From: Cylindrotheca closterium
Taxonomy: Eukaryota; Bacillariophyta; Bacillariophyceae; Bacillariales; Bacillariaceae
Direction of reading: 5' to 3'
NCBI GenBank assembly: GCA_933822405.4
Contig: CAKOGP040001937.1
Location: 1 to 13,052 of the forward strand
DNA length: 13,052 nt
Under the pieces are notes generated by a model. That model ran no database searches and was not told the DNA's origin. It saw nothing but the letters and a program-made list of their open reading frames with translations. Of the stretch, positions 1 to 8,616 are shown in pieces. A program made the position numbers and the translations under genes. The number at the start of each line of letters is the position of its first letter. Positions within the stretch are counted from its first letter, which is position 1.

Positions 1-404
1 CTCTTGTTGCTCGTTGGAGGCTCGTGATCGAAGTGTTGTCGATGGAAACAATGATGACACGCACTATGTATGATACGATGCATCTCAACATGAAACTAGC
101 TCCCGTCAAAAACGGTACCAAAACGGACGAAAAATGCCTCTACTACAGTCAGTTCTTCGATCTTTGGTTATTCCAAGCGGAAATGTGCCGTCATCGTAGG
201 CGTAGTATGAAAAATACGACGATTTTCAAATATTCATCACCTATTTTATGGAATACCTGCCGGAAATTCCGGGTAGAAAAGGGACATATATCGGGATATT
301 TTTAGGAAAACTTTTAGGAAACATTTTTAGGAAACTTTTGGGAAACAGACCCATTTTGCATCTCCCAAAACTAAATCCCTATTTTTCCCCAACTAGGACA
401 TACT
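1..404. other. Left edge without a recognisable gene
   Basis: I see no protein of known type here. A 93-codon open frame (24-305) has no domain-like pattern and no upstream context. The stretch contains an odd 13-bp palindrome at 260-272 (CCGGAA-A-TTCCGG) and a short imperfect repeat at 297-346. It may be diverged 5' sequence of the retroelement that becomes recognisable from about 405, or host DNA next to it. No endonuclease domain, which would be expected upstream of the reverse transcriptase in an intact LINE-like element, can be seen in the window. Confidence 0.5.
297..346 (+). repeat. Imperfect tandem repeat, about four units of 11-13 bp
   Basis: Four neighbouring copies of a unit close to CTTTTAGGAAA lie in a row; the second and fourth have CTTTT, the first and third have ATTTTT, and the last carries GGG instead of AGG. 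The repeat is A/T-rich and sits just upstream of the first recognisable retroelement coding. It could belong to the element's 5' region or be a simple host repeat. Confidence 0.6.
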
Positions 405-1530
405 TCCCTCCTTTGTGGAAGCTACTGCTGAAGGGAAGGAAGCAGTGTCAAGTTACCTCGCAGAAAATCCGTCGACTCATGAAGAAGACCAAGTTACCCG
501 GCGCCTGGAAGAAGACTACGAGTAAATTGGAGACGGAATTGCGTAATGACAGGAAAGAGTACTTGCATGCCAGGAAAAACCACACAGTTACATGGCGCAA
601 GGAGTTCTTGACTGTTCAAGTGAAGAAATCTAAGAAGAAACAATGGACATCGCGCAAGGCTAGAGATCGCTTTTTGAGGTTACGACGGATGAAGCAACGA
701 GAGGAGGCAAGACGCCGCCGCCGCGCCCAGTCAAAAGGATGTACCGGTGGTTTGCAAGCGATTCAAGTTGAGGAGAAGTTACCTACCAGAAAAGTGAGAC
801 AAGTTGAGCAAGGGTGCATGCAGGAAAATTGTGCACGGTACGATCAGACTTGATCGCCCTATACGACTCCTCCCATGGACGAACCCCTGTATTAGATGTT
901 CAACGGGGCGGACGCAGAGAGGAACTCCTTCGCCCTACTGGAGGGCCGCCCTCCAATGCCGGATGGGATCGATTCTTACACTCAGCCATTCCTGGAGCAG
1001 TGCCGGTTCCATCGAGGGCACTCCATGATCCCGATGGAAGTGTCGCCTGAGGATCATACTTGCTTCTGGTCTTGTAATCCAGAGAATAAGGGCTCGGAAA
1101 CGCACGGGCTACATAATGGTCATTTCAAGGCTGGGATCTATTCTCCTATGGTGGCCCAATGTGACGCTCTCTTCCACCACATACCTTTGATAACTGGGTT
1201 CGTCCCTGACAACTGGTGGCATCTGATGAACTTTGCTATTGAAAAGAAGCCAGGAGACTTTTGGCTGACAAAAATGCGTACGATTCAGCTCATGAACTCT
1301 GAATCTCAAGCGAACTACAAGAAACTGGGCCGCCTGGCCATGGCCTACGGTGAAGAACATCACCTCCTGGCTGATGGTCAGTGCGGGTCTTGAAAGAACC
1401 ATCAAGCAATCGATCTTGCCCTGCTGTCTAAACGTCTGGTGTGGGACCTGCTGATTCTCCAGCGCCGCTCAGCGGGATGGATTTCAAATGACACAAAGTC
1501 TTGTTTTGATCGGGTCGTCCATTGGGTTGC
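405..1530 (+). pseudogene. Retroelement linker and reverse transcriptase, N-terminal half
   Basis: Most of this block reads in one frame (codons beginning at positions of the form 3n+2). It starts with a very basic, probably coiled segment (for example SQKIRRLMKKTKLPGAW near 458-508), then VEQGCMQENCARYDQT just before the first stop. RT fingers follow: LHNGHFKAGI (about 1109-1138), EKKPGDFWL and RTIQLMNSESQANYKKLGR (about 1240-1330), then the template-grip region GS-stop-KNHQAIDLALL (1385-1420). Palm motif A is NDTKSCFDRVVH, with its catalytic Asp codon at 1490. In-frame stops TGA 851, TAG 893 and TGA 1391 interrupt it, and in each case the surrounding family pattern continues past the stop. 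Soon after motif A the pattern ends abruptly. Gene remnant, not functional. Confidence 0.85.
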
Positions 1531-1539
1531 GGTGATGTT

Positions 1540-1890
1540 ATTCCCCTCATCAAGACAACGGTGATGCAATCTTTGGAATATCCTATGGTGTTAACTGCAC
1601 TGGACGCTGCAACATGGGTGTCGATTTATGAGTCCTGTTCTCCAAGTCTGTTTGCCAAAAGCCGGCATCTGCAGCTTCCCCTGCGACATGGTTCTTGCCC
1701 CTCTCAAATTCCAGGGTCTGGGCATCCCCCATCCGTTTGGCACTCAGGTTTCCAAACATATTGAGGTTCTGCTCTGCCACTCGTCCAACTGAACAAAAAC
1801 TGGGGCGTATATGGAGGCTGCGGTTCAAGAACACCAACTTGAGACCGGCACCTCCTTCGTACAGCAACACGGCAATTTTGGCGTCAGATA
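1540..1890 (+). pseudogene. Reverse transcriptase C-terminal end, truncated
   Basis: The sequence resumes with the post-palm end of the RT. TVMQSLEYPMVLTAL is read in one frame (about 1558-1602), then after a break near 1625 the next frame gives MSPVLQVCLPKAGIC and VLAPLKFQGLGIPHPFGTQ (1628-1750). The GLGIPHP pattern is typical of the region after the RT thumb in this type of element. A TGA at 1790-1792 interrupts it, and another shift of frame near 1890 leads into the next block. Only about 55 bp separate motif A (1490) from this region, so motif B, the catalytic DD motif C and the thumb are gone. Confidence 0.75.
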
Positions 1891-2930
1891 CCTGGCTCAA
1901 AAGAGTCTGGAAAGAGTTGGAGGACTACGTTGCTCTCAAGACTCCGGTCCTCCCTCTCCGGTGTGAAGGCGATGCTTTGCTCATTGAGGTATTCATGGAG
2001 TTGGAAGTGGACCAGGACGCTTTGAAGTGGCTCAACTGGTTTTGCATGTTCCTCCAAGTTTGCACCATCTCCGACATTGTGACGGCTAACGGCCGCAGCT
2101 TCCGGGAGTCAATATGGCATGGGGAACGCGACTACACTCATCGTTCTTCATCTCAATGGCCTCCCACTGTCCGACCCAACAGGAACCACTGGAGGGTGTG
2201 GCAGGAGAACCTTACTCGAGCACTACTGGTCTCCGACGGAACCCAGCGCCTCCTGCGTCATCCACTGGGCCCATGGTTTGATCCTCTCGACAACTGGAAC
2301 TGGTTATGGTCTTCTACCCAAGGATTGTTCCACCGCCAGGGCCACCGTTGGCAACACTACCGTCACCATCGCTCCCCCACGCGGAGCCTTCAATGGGACT
2401 ATACTCGTTCTGATCAATTGCCCGGGCGCAATCAACCACATAATGAGTCCGCCGACAACGGAGCCTGCTTCTTACCGGCTCCCTTTTGGACCCAACCACT
2501 CTCAGAGGACGTGTGCCGAGCTACCCTTCACATTACGCCTTCACTTGGTACTCTTGCCCTCACCGGCATTGGGACAGAACCGCTGCAGCCGCACCACGAC
2601 TCCCAACCGTCTTTACTGGCCGCCTGGATGGCCGTCTCAGCCGAGGTGACCGAGTATGTTGGATGGACCCCTGAAGAAACAGAGATCGACGGCGACGAAA
2701 GCCTTCTTGCTGAAGCCCTACTCAAAGACCGGCTGTGCGTGATCAGCGACGGTTCTTATAAGCTAGGTCTGGGCACAGCGGCAGTTCAACTGCTCCCACA
2801 TAAGGCTGGCAAGGAACATATTATTGTTCGTTGCCAAACTCCAGGCCTACCTGGTGACCAGAGCGCGTATCGGAGTGAATTGATTGGCCTACTGGCCGGT
2901 ATCATGGTGGTTGATTGGCTGGACCAGTGG
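1885..2930 (+). pseudogene. Retroelement connecting region and start of RNase H
   Basis: Reads in a third frame (codons beginning at multiples of 3). It starts with DTWLKRVWKELEDY and a GDALLIEVFMELE segment, then CTISDIVTANGR. A Trp-rich tract follows (WPPTVRPNRNHWRVWQ, PLGPWFDPLDNWNWLW), a pattern I associate with the post-RT region of such elements. RNase H begins with VISDGSYKLGLG, whose first catalytic Asp codon is 2748-2750, and continues to SAYRSELIGLLAG, whose catalytic Glu codon is 2877-2879. The frame is then lost near 2930, inside the RNase H fold. There is no start codon of its own and it is not expected to be made as a protein. Confidence 0.75.
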
Positions 2931-3724
2931 GCCCCAACACTTCAATCACCACCGATGGTTTTCCGGCGTTGCTCAACACCTTTACTGACAATCAAGTCAC
3001 ACCGCAACAAGCCCAGTTTGACCTGGTCTCCTCTATCCGAGAGGCACTTGCCCGCTACAGGGCCTTGTGGGAACCTAGCCACGTGTACGGTCACCTTGAT
3101 AAGGCGACATTCTTTTCGTGCCTCTCTTGGTGGTCCAAACGGAATGTGGAAGTGGATGAGTGGGCGGTTGCTTATTGTCACCAGCTCAAAGCTTCTCACC
3201 AACTGATTGCACCCAACGCTCGTTTCTTTACCGAATTGGCTGCCCTCTACATTGGTGACGTCAAACAGTCGCGATTGAATCCAGAGCATATCCAGGAACT
3301 GGTGGCGCTGCCTGCTCTACGCAAGCGATGGCACAAGCGGCAGACGATTACACCGGAGGCAGAGCTTGAGACCGATTGGACCAGTCTGGCTCGCGCCATG
3401 AGCTCCCTTCCGGCAGGTTTCCAATGCTGGACTACAAAGCATGTTGTGGGTATGTGTGGTGTGGGGAAGTTCAAAGTCCGGTGGGGTTCCGCAGACTCAG
3501 CTACGTGCCCCTGCTGCGGCGAGTTCAAGGACCACTTTCATGTCCCTCGATGCATGGTGCCCTCTGAGAGTGCGGAATGGGATCGCCGGACGGTGATCTT
3601 GGACCAATGGCTGGGCGTTCAAGTCACTGACCCAGCCATCAAACACGCTATCCTTCATCTTCTTCAAGGGGTCCGTGATCCGTCCCTACCTTCCAGTCGG
3701 GTGGTTCAGGCCTCCATAGTATAA
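2915..3724 (+). pseudogene. RNase H second half and C-terminal Cys/His motif
   Basis: After the shift the RNase H continues with NTSITTDGFPALLNTF, giving the third acidic residue (codon 2954-2956), and with PSHVYGHLDKATFF...NVEVDEWAVAY, which matches the late His and Asp of RNase HI. The tail carries TCPCCGEFKDHFHVPRC (about 3503-3553), a small zinc-binding-like motif at the position where such elements often end, and stops at TAA 3722-3724. The ATG at 2915 is probably incidental: this is the downstream part of one long gene split by a frameshift. The stretch is open for 269 codons, so this end of the element has decayed less than the RT. Confidence 0.8.
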
Positions 3725-3748
3725 TATAAGACCACAGTATAATATAAG
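3718..3748 (+). repeat. 13-bp direct repeat at the retroelement 3' end
   Basis: AGTATAATATAAG occurs at 3718-3730 and again at 3736-3748, an 18-bp period with ACCAC between. The first copy overlaps the stop codon of the element and the second is the last recognisable piece of it. Short terminal tandem repeats in place of a poly(A) tail are known from several non-LTR families, so this may be the element's true 3' end. A plain A/T-rich coincidence is possible. Confidence 0.6.
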
Positions 3749-4464
3749 AGATTAGTTGACTGTGAATCTTTTATTTTCATGTTCTTTTTTCTTGGCACTT
3801 CTTCCCCTAGAATCAACCAGACATATTCTCTCCTAAGTATCAGATCGGCAGCCATCTTGGTATCTATTGAAATACTACAAGTCAATTAATTGAGGGGGGC
3901 ACATGCACTAGTACTTCACATCCAAACAACGAAGTATAGAAAATGATATCAATCATTTCTAGTAAACTATTTTAGGTCTTCCCCCCAAGATATGACAGGG
4001 AGTTGTTACTTCATCTCCTTGACCAAAATGGTTGGAGTACTTTCAATATCGTCTCATTGTTGGGGCAAGGGTTAGAGGATGCACGATGTAGGTCCTTGCA
4101 AGACTGACCACCTCTTTTGGGAAGGAAGAACTTCTTCTTGAAGTACTACCAAAACTAGCTAGCCTAGTACTACTAGTACTAGTAGGCGTCGAAGATATGC
4201 CCCATGGTCCAATCGCCACGATTCACGGTAGCTGACACATCGTGTTGTCTCCAGAGGATGCATGCCCCCAAGCTGGCTGAAGCATTTCCCTCTTTTCTCT
4301 TTTTGCGTGTCCTTGATGTGTTCTTGGAGTGAAATATGCCATGATATTGTGCCATGAAGCATCATTCTATCCACGATAAGATATGTTTATATGGTGAAGG
4401 GACGTCCAGACGTTACCGTATATTAGTCACCACAATATCTCCGCACCATTCCGTTGTCCATTGT
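3749..4464. other. Non-coding spacer and putative ligase promoter
   Basis: I see no supported gene in these 0.7 kb. A 71-codon minus-strand open frame (4159-4374) has no domain pattern and runs through a CTAG-rich simple sequence, so I do not call it. The part nearest the ligase (about 4375-4464) contains a TATA-like run, ATGTTTATATGG, and two ACGT-containing elements (GGACGTCC and AGACGTTA). These are possible regulatory sites with no proof from sequence alone. Confidence 0.5.
4170..4185. repeat. 16-bp perfect palindrome in a CTAG-rich tract
   Basis: CTACTAGTACTAGTAG reads the same on both strands. It lies inside a run of CTAG/ACTAGT repeats that begins near 4154. It could form a short cruciform, be a binding site, or be only a by-product of a simple repeat. 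Confidence 0.8.
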
Positions 4465-4485
4465 TGTCTGATGTCTGATGTCTAA
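4465..4485 (+). promoter_or_regulatory. Three 7-bp repeats making a 4-codon upstream ORF over the ligase start
   Basis: TGTCTGA occurs at 4465-4471 and 4472-4478, followed by TGTCTAA at 4479-4485. Because the unit is 7 bp, each copy moves an ATG into a different frame. The first ATG (4471) opens a tiny frame, Met-Ser-Asp-Val-stop (4471-4485), which overlaps the ligase ATG at 4478. Both ATGs have a C at -3 and a T at +4, a weak context. If the mRNA begins upstream of 4471, scanning ribosomes would meet the mini-frame first. The transcription start is unknown. Confidence 0.5.
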
Positions 4486-7039
4486 TACACCAGATTCTTC
4501 CTCTTTTTTGTTTACATGCCTCCCGGCCCTACAAGCAATCTGCAACGTTTCCGAGCAACGAGGGAAAGAACTTTTGGAAGCAACAAATGGATCTTTGGAA
4601 AGAGCTGTCGACTTACACCTTCATCAGGCAAGAGACGAGAAACAAGGGTTGAATCCAACAAGAAGCCATGGGGCCCCTCCATCTGCAAACGAAAGTGATA
4701 CAGATGAGAGCAAAAAACGAGTGATCGCACGCGTCTCTTCCACAGACTCTCCAAAGAAGCGGTTGAAGGATGGTCAAATTCATTCGTTTTTTAAGAGTAA
4801 TAGACACAAACCATCGCCAACAGTGCCATCATCGATCAAAGCCATAGGCGACGTCTGCAACTCTGGTGGTATGAGTAGCATCAAATGTTCCACCCAAAAA
4901 TCATCAATCGCGCCCACGAAAACGAAAAGTAAGGAAAGTCATCATCCCGTTGAAGCTTCTCTTGAAATGTCGTTTGAAAACCTAGCAAACACTCTGCAAA
5001 AGGCGTCTGACACAACAAAAAGAACATTAAAGCTGAAGGCACTGAAGGATTTCATTTCAGGCTATGTACATGAGTCCGATGAAAGAAGAGCCGCCTTTAG
5101 GTTGACAGGTGCGCTATCTATTGTTTTGGGCAACCCTGTCGAAGAAAGCCTTGGGGTTAGTGGTAGAACAGTATCTTCTGCGTTACAAGATTCACTGGGA
5201 GTTTCATCGAGGCAATTATCAAAGGGATATCGACAGTATGGGGACTTAGGAGATTCTGCAGCCAGCTTCTTTCAATCGAAGAAATATTTTGTATCTCACA
5301 ATCCTCTGCAGAGCGTCTCAGTTGTCGAAGTACTCAACGCTCTGAGAAAGGTCACAGTTGCGGAAGGAAAGAATGCAAAGAAATCCATTGTTTCCAAACT
5401 ATTGCGTTTGTGTCAAAGTAGAAATGAGGTCCGCTTCATGGTTCGCTTGCTCATCGGAAACATGAGAATCGGTTGCAATATGAAGACAGTGCTTGCAGCT
5501 ATTGCAATGGCATTTCAATCCCATTCAAAAGAAAAAGATTTCACTGCAAAAGAAAAAGATTTCACTGAAAAAGCTGCGATCCAGCTGGTCCAAAAGACTC
5601 ACGATATCTGCCCTAATTTAGAAAAAATCCTTCGAGCTTTGCTTCTAGGTGGGTTCGAAAAAATGGAAAATGATTGCAAAATGCAGTTATTCACTCCAAT
5701 CGCCCCAATGCTGGCGACTCCAACTCATTCAATAGCCGAAATTGACCAAGCGATGACAAAGCTGCAAAAAAGTGCTATTTTGGAATGGAAATATGATGGT
5801 GTCAGGTGTCAAGCACATTTTGGTGATGGGAATGCAGCCAAGTGTAGTTTATATTCCCGCCATTTGCTTGAAACAACCGCGCAGTATCCAGATGCTGTTC
5901 GTGGTATTCTTGATGCAAGAAATAAATCCAAAGAAGTGCATTCTTTCATAATTGACGCTGAAATTGTTGCTGTGGAAGGCACTCGATTATTGCCATTTCA
6001 AGATTTGGCAACCAGGAAGAAAAAGGATGACGGCACTGGCGTGAAAATCAAAGTATTTTGTTTCGATCTCATGTACTTGGATGGTAAATCGTGCGTGGCG
6101 CTTCCATTGTGGAAGCGACGGGATCTCCTTCGAGAGCATTTCAATGAAACCCATGATTTTGCATTTGTTTCATCCAAAATATTGCAAACCTTTGACGAAC
6201 ATGCAGTTACAGACTATCTTGGCGAATCAATGCGTCAGGGTACAGAGGGGCTAATGGTGAAAATGTTGGGAGGCGACTACGAAGCTGGAACTCGGAGTCA
6301 AAGCTGGCTGAAAGTGAAGGGGGATTATGTTGAAGGATTCGCTGACACCATTGATGTTGTACCTATCGGAGCATGGTTAGTATTTATTGTTGCAGTGTAG
6401 ATCCAATTTTTGCTTCACTAATCACATCGAAGGCATGGAACCGGCAGAAAAGCTGAAAAAGGCTTTCTATCGCCCATTCTACTTGCAGTCTACGATGAAG
6501 ATGAAGATGTATACAGATCGATATGTCGCTGCATGACATTTACTGATACAATGTATACAGCCATGCGAAATTTTTATCAGCATGGAATTCCCTATCCATC
6601 AGATCTTTCGCCTATTGAAAATGAGACTAACAAAAAAATAGGCACTCAAGACAGCGAAGACGAGGGCCTGCAAGACCCTTCATTTGCAGCAGTGGCAGAC
6701 TCAAAAGACTCTTCAGAAGAGGAGCTTCTCGACGATGTATCAAGCAACTGTTTTGCAAATCGACCAACGTCTGCATTCATTGTTACCAACGAGCAACCAC
6801 CACTCTGGTTCAAGCCTGTTGAAGTGTGGGAAATCTCCTTTGCTGACATGTCGTTGTCTCGTCAGCACACCGCGGGAGCGGGGTTTGTCCCTGACCCTGA
6901 TGGGAGGGGCATTGCTCTACGCTTCCCTCGTTTCAAAAGGCGAAGGCCGGATAAAGCCCCCTGGTCTGCCACCACTTCCGCTCAAATAGCTGCCATGTTT
7001 TTGAACCAAGCGAAACAGATGAAATCTTCAGCCAGATAG
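4478..7039 (+). CDS. ATP-dependent DNA ligase I, two exons, 834 aa
   Basis: Seals nicks in nuclear DNA, joining Okazaki fragments and finishing excision repair, by way of an adenylated lysine. Exons are 4478-6375 and 6433-7039; the 57-bp intron (GTTAGT...CGAAG) rejoins Trp633 to HGTGRKAEKGF in frame. From the N-terminus: a UBA-like helical segment (about 16-49); a Ser/Lys-rich linker; a PIP-like DGQIHSFF (98-105); the ligase DNA-binding domain (about 165-390); the adenylation domain with motif I KYDGVR (Lys438), motif III IIDAEIVAVE (491-500), IIIa FCFDLMYLDG, IV EGLMVKML (590-597) and V WLKVKGDY; and the OB-fold ending in RGIALRFPRFKRRRPDK (781-797) and TTSAQIA. All core motifs are intact. 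Oddities are a 21-bp in-frame duplication (5527-5568) and an acidic insertion in the OB-fold (about 695-746). The 3' end faces the next gene 109 bp away. Confidence 0.95.
5527..5568 (+). repeat. 21-bp tandem duplication inside the ligase gene
   Basis: AAAAGAAAAAGATTTCACTGC (5527-5547) is followed directly by a copy that differs only in its last base (5548-5568). It encodes KEKDFTA then KEKDFTE (about residues 351-364), in a charged stretch of the DNA-binding domain. The frame is kept. At 20 of 21 bases identical it looks recent. Confidence 0.9.
6376..6432 (+). other. Intron of the ligase gene, 57 bp
   Basis: The donor G|GTTAGT follows PIGAW and the acceptor CATCGAAG precedes GCATGGAACC. CACTAATC about 15 bases upstream of the acceptor is a good branch site. 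Without removal the frame would end at 6398-6400, short of the conserved OB-fold; with removal, the C-terminal ligase motifs follow in frame. It is the shortest of the introns I accept in this window. Confidence 0.85.
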
Positions 7040-7148
7040 AGGGTTAGAAGATGTGAAGCATGTGGCAAACATGACAGCCATAGAAAAATCAGCGTCGTGT
7101 TTGGAAACACAAACATGTGAAGAGAATAGAATGCATCAGATGTTTAAT

Positions 7149-8616
7149 TTAAAAGGCGAGCGCTGTCCTGGCATAGTCTTTCCACGATTGGAGTTGAGAC
7201 TCTACTCCATTTCCAATCCCATCATCTGCAATACCCATCGCACTTAGTGGGTGGTCGCAAATGTCCAAGAACCAAAATGGAAATTTCAGCGCACCACCTC
7301 GGACGCTCATCGAAACTTTAGTAATCTTTTTCCGCCTAATCCACAAAAAATGGATGTAGAGACGAATGCACAAAAGTTTTGAGAGCATTTCCTGAAATGG
7401 TGGACGAATCTGCCCACTTGCAAATGCGAACTTTGACAGCGAATACACTGTATCCGCAAGCATCAACAGGCCCACACCGACTTCCATTCCGAGTGACGTG
7501 TCTGAAACTAAGTTCGCCAGTATAGCTTGCCGTTTGCTTGGATCTGCGGTCCTCCATGACTTGGCTGAGCCTAACAAGCTCATGATTGCATTGACCGTTG
7601 AGTTTGCAACTTTGAGCACGCTATCCACCAGTTTCGAGTCTGTGCTTATACTCAATAAAACAAGAACATCTGCAACGACTAGCGCACTGGAAATGATTTC
7701 TCGACTCAAAATGGGGCCCACGAGCACAAACATAAGAGGGGTCTTTCCCCACCACCAGCACGAATCCAAATTTACCATAGACGGGAGCCAAACCAGCACC
7801 AGAGCAGTAAAGAAGACATATTGTGACACAGGATCGAGAACAAGTTTCTCCATCCATTGTCTTGCGTTGCTGAAGCCAATCTTAGGAATGGCTTTTGCAG
7901 CGATGGAAGCAGCTGCGAAGATACCTGACACGTGCTTGATCATTGCAAAGATCATAGTTCGCTGTAGCATGACGAGCGCTTGAGACGAGTTTTGGAACAG
8001 CAAAACACAAAGCCCTGAGATGCTGGCGAGAAAGCTGCATGCAAATTGTAAACCATGAACCCCCCCGTGAGACTTTAAGAAATAATTGGCGATAACCGAC
8101 GTTGTTGCTGCTTCAACACCACCTCCTTCAGACATCCGTTGATCCGAAGCTCCCATGGCATACCCGACGGAAGCTATGGACCATTCAATTGATTTTAGCA
8201 AGGGATCATCATCACGCAAGATGTCTGCTCGTTCGCTAGTATTGGGTTGGAGGGTTGGATTTCGTAAAGTAAGCAGAAGTAAATGATACAATATAGATAC
8301 AGGTTGATGCAATCAAGTCTCACCGAATCGCATCGCCGAGAGCTTCGGTTGAATCTTTCTCCATCGCATTGGCGATAGCATTTTTCGCCGGCTTAGAGTC
8401 TTGACCAGCCGCCTTCTTCGATTTCTTCTTCTTCTTTTTCTTTGACGAGGACGCTGACGCCGACGCCGACAGAGCACCGCCTCGAAACCAGATCGGATGT
8501 TTTATGGATACTCTGATACTATGCGTTTGTAACGGAACCGAAAGTTTTGATGCTCCGACATTGGATTGCGTAAGCGATTGCAACACAATTATTAAGAGAG
8601 CGCGTCGTCGATACAT
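7149..8616 (-). CDS. Predicted multi-pass membrane protein with signal peptide, 459 aa, function unknown
   Basis: Exons on the minus strand are 8616-8324 and 8235-7149; the 88-bp intron (GTGAGA...ATACTAG) joins ALGDAI to Arg-ERADILRDDD in frame. I start at the ATG at 8616 because it puts a basic, hydrophobic leader at the very N-terminus (RRRALLIIVLQSL); an in-frame ATG at 8730 would bury it. After the leader come WFRGGAL (43-49) and a low-complexity run of Ala/Ser then Lys (50-69). Hydrophobic spans lie at about 160-180, 185-212, 236-252, 264-296 and 344-370. A second RGGAL is at 410-414. I do not recognise the family. The leader suggests the ER or secretory pathway, or plastid import by that route. 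It shares a divergent promoter with the J-protein gene and ends tail-to-tail with the ligase gene. Confidence 0.8.

Larger units (their letters stand above)
405..3748 (+). mobile_element. Degenerate LINE-like (non-LTR) retroelement
   Basis: The blocks in order are a Lys/Arg-rich linker (about 405-850), the N-terminal half of a reverse transcriptase (about 850-1530), the C-terminal end of the RT (about 1545-1880), a connecting region (about 1885-2640), RNase H (about 2735-3170) and a CPCC...H...C motif (3506-3553). RT followed by a terminal RNase H, with RT motifs such as SNDTKSCFDRVVH and GS-stop-KNHQAID, is typical of non-LTR elements. The copy is inactive: nonsense codons at 851, 893, 1391 and 1790, breaks of frame near 1530, 1625, 1890 and 2930, and a missing RT palm. 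No endonuclease is visible and no target-site duplication could be fixed. The 5' boundary is uncertain; the 3' end is set by a short direct repeat after the last coding block. Confidence 0.85.

Noticed and set aside
4159..4374. 71-codon minus-strand open frame in the spacer before the ligase gene
   Set aside because: No domain, it crosses a CTAG simple repeat, and no supporting splice signals were found.
4732..5100. Possible nuclear or organelle targeting signal at the ligase N-terminus
   Set aside because: Lys/Arg clusters such as SPKKRLK (91-97) fit a nuclear signal, but I see no amphipathic or cleavable presequence, so I make no claim of dual targeting.
7498..7983. 161-codon plus-strand open frame inside the membrane-protein gene
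   Set aside because: It is antisense to a long exon whose minus-strand translation shows clear membrane spans; the plus translation has no pattern.
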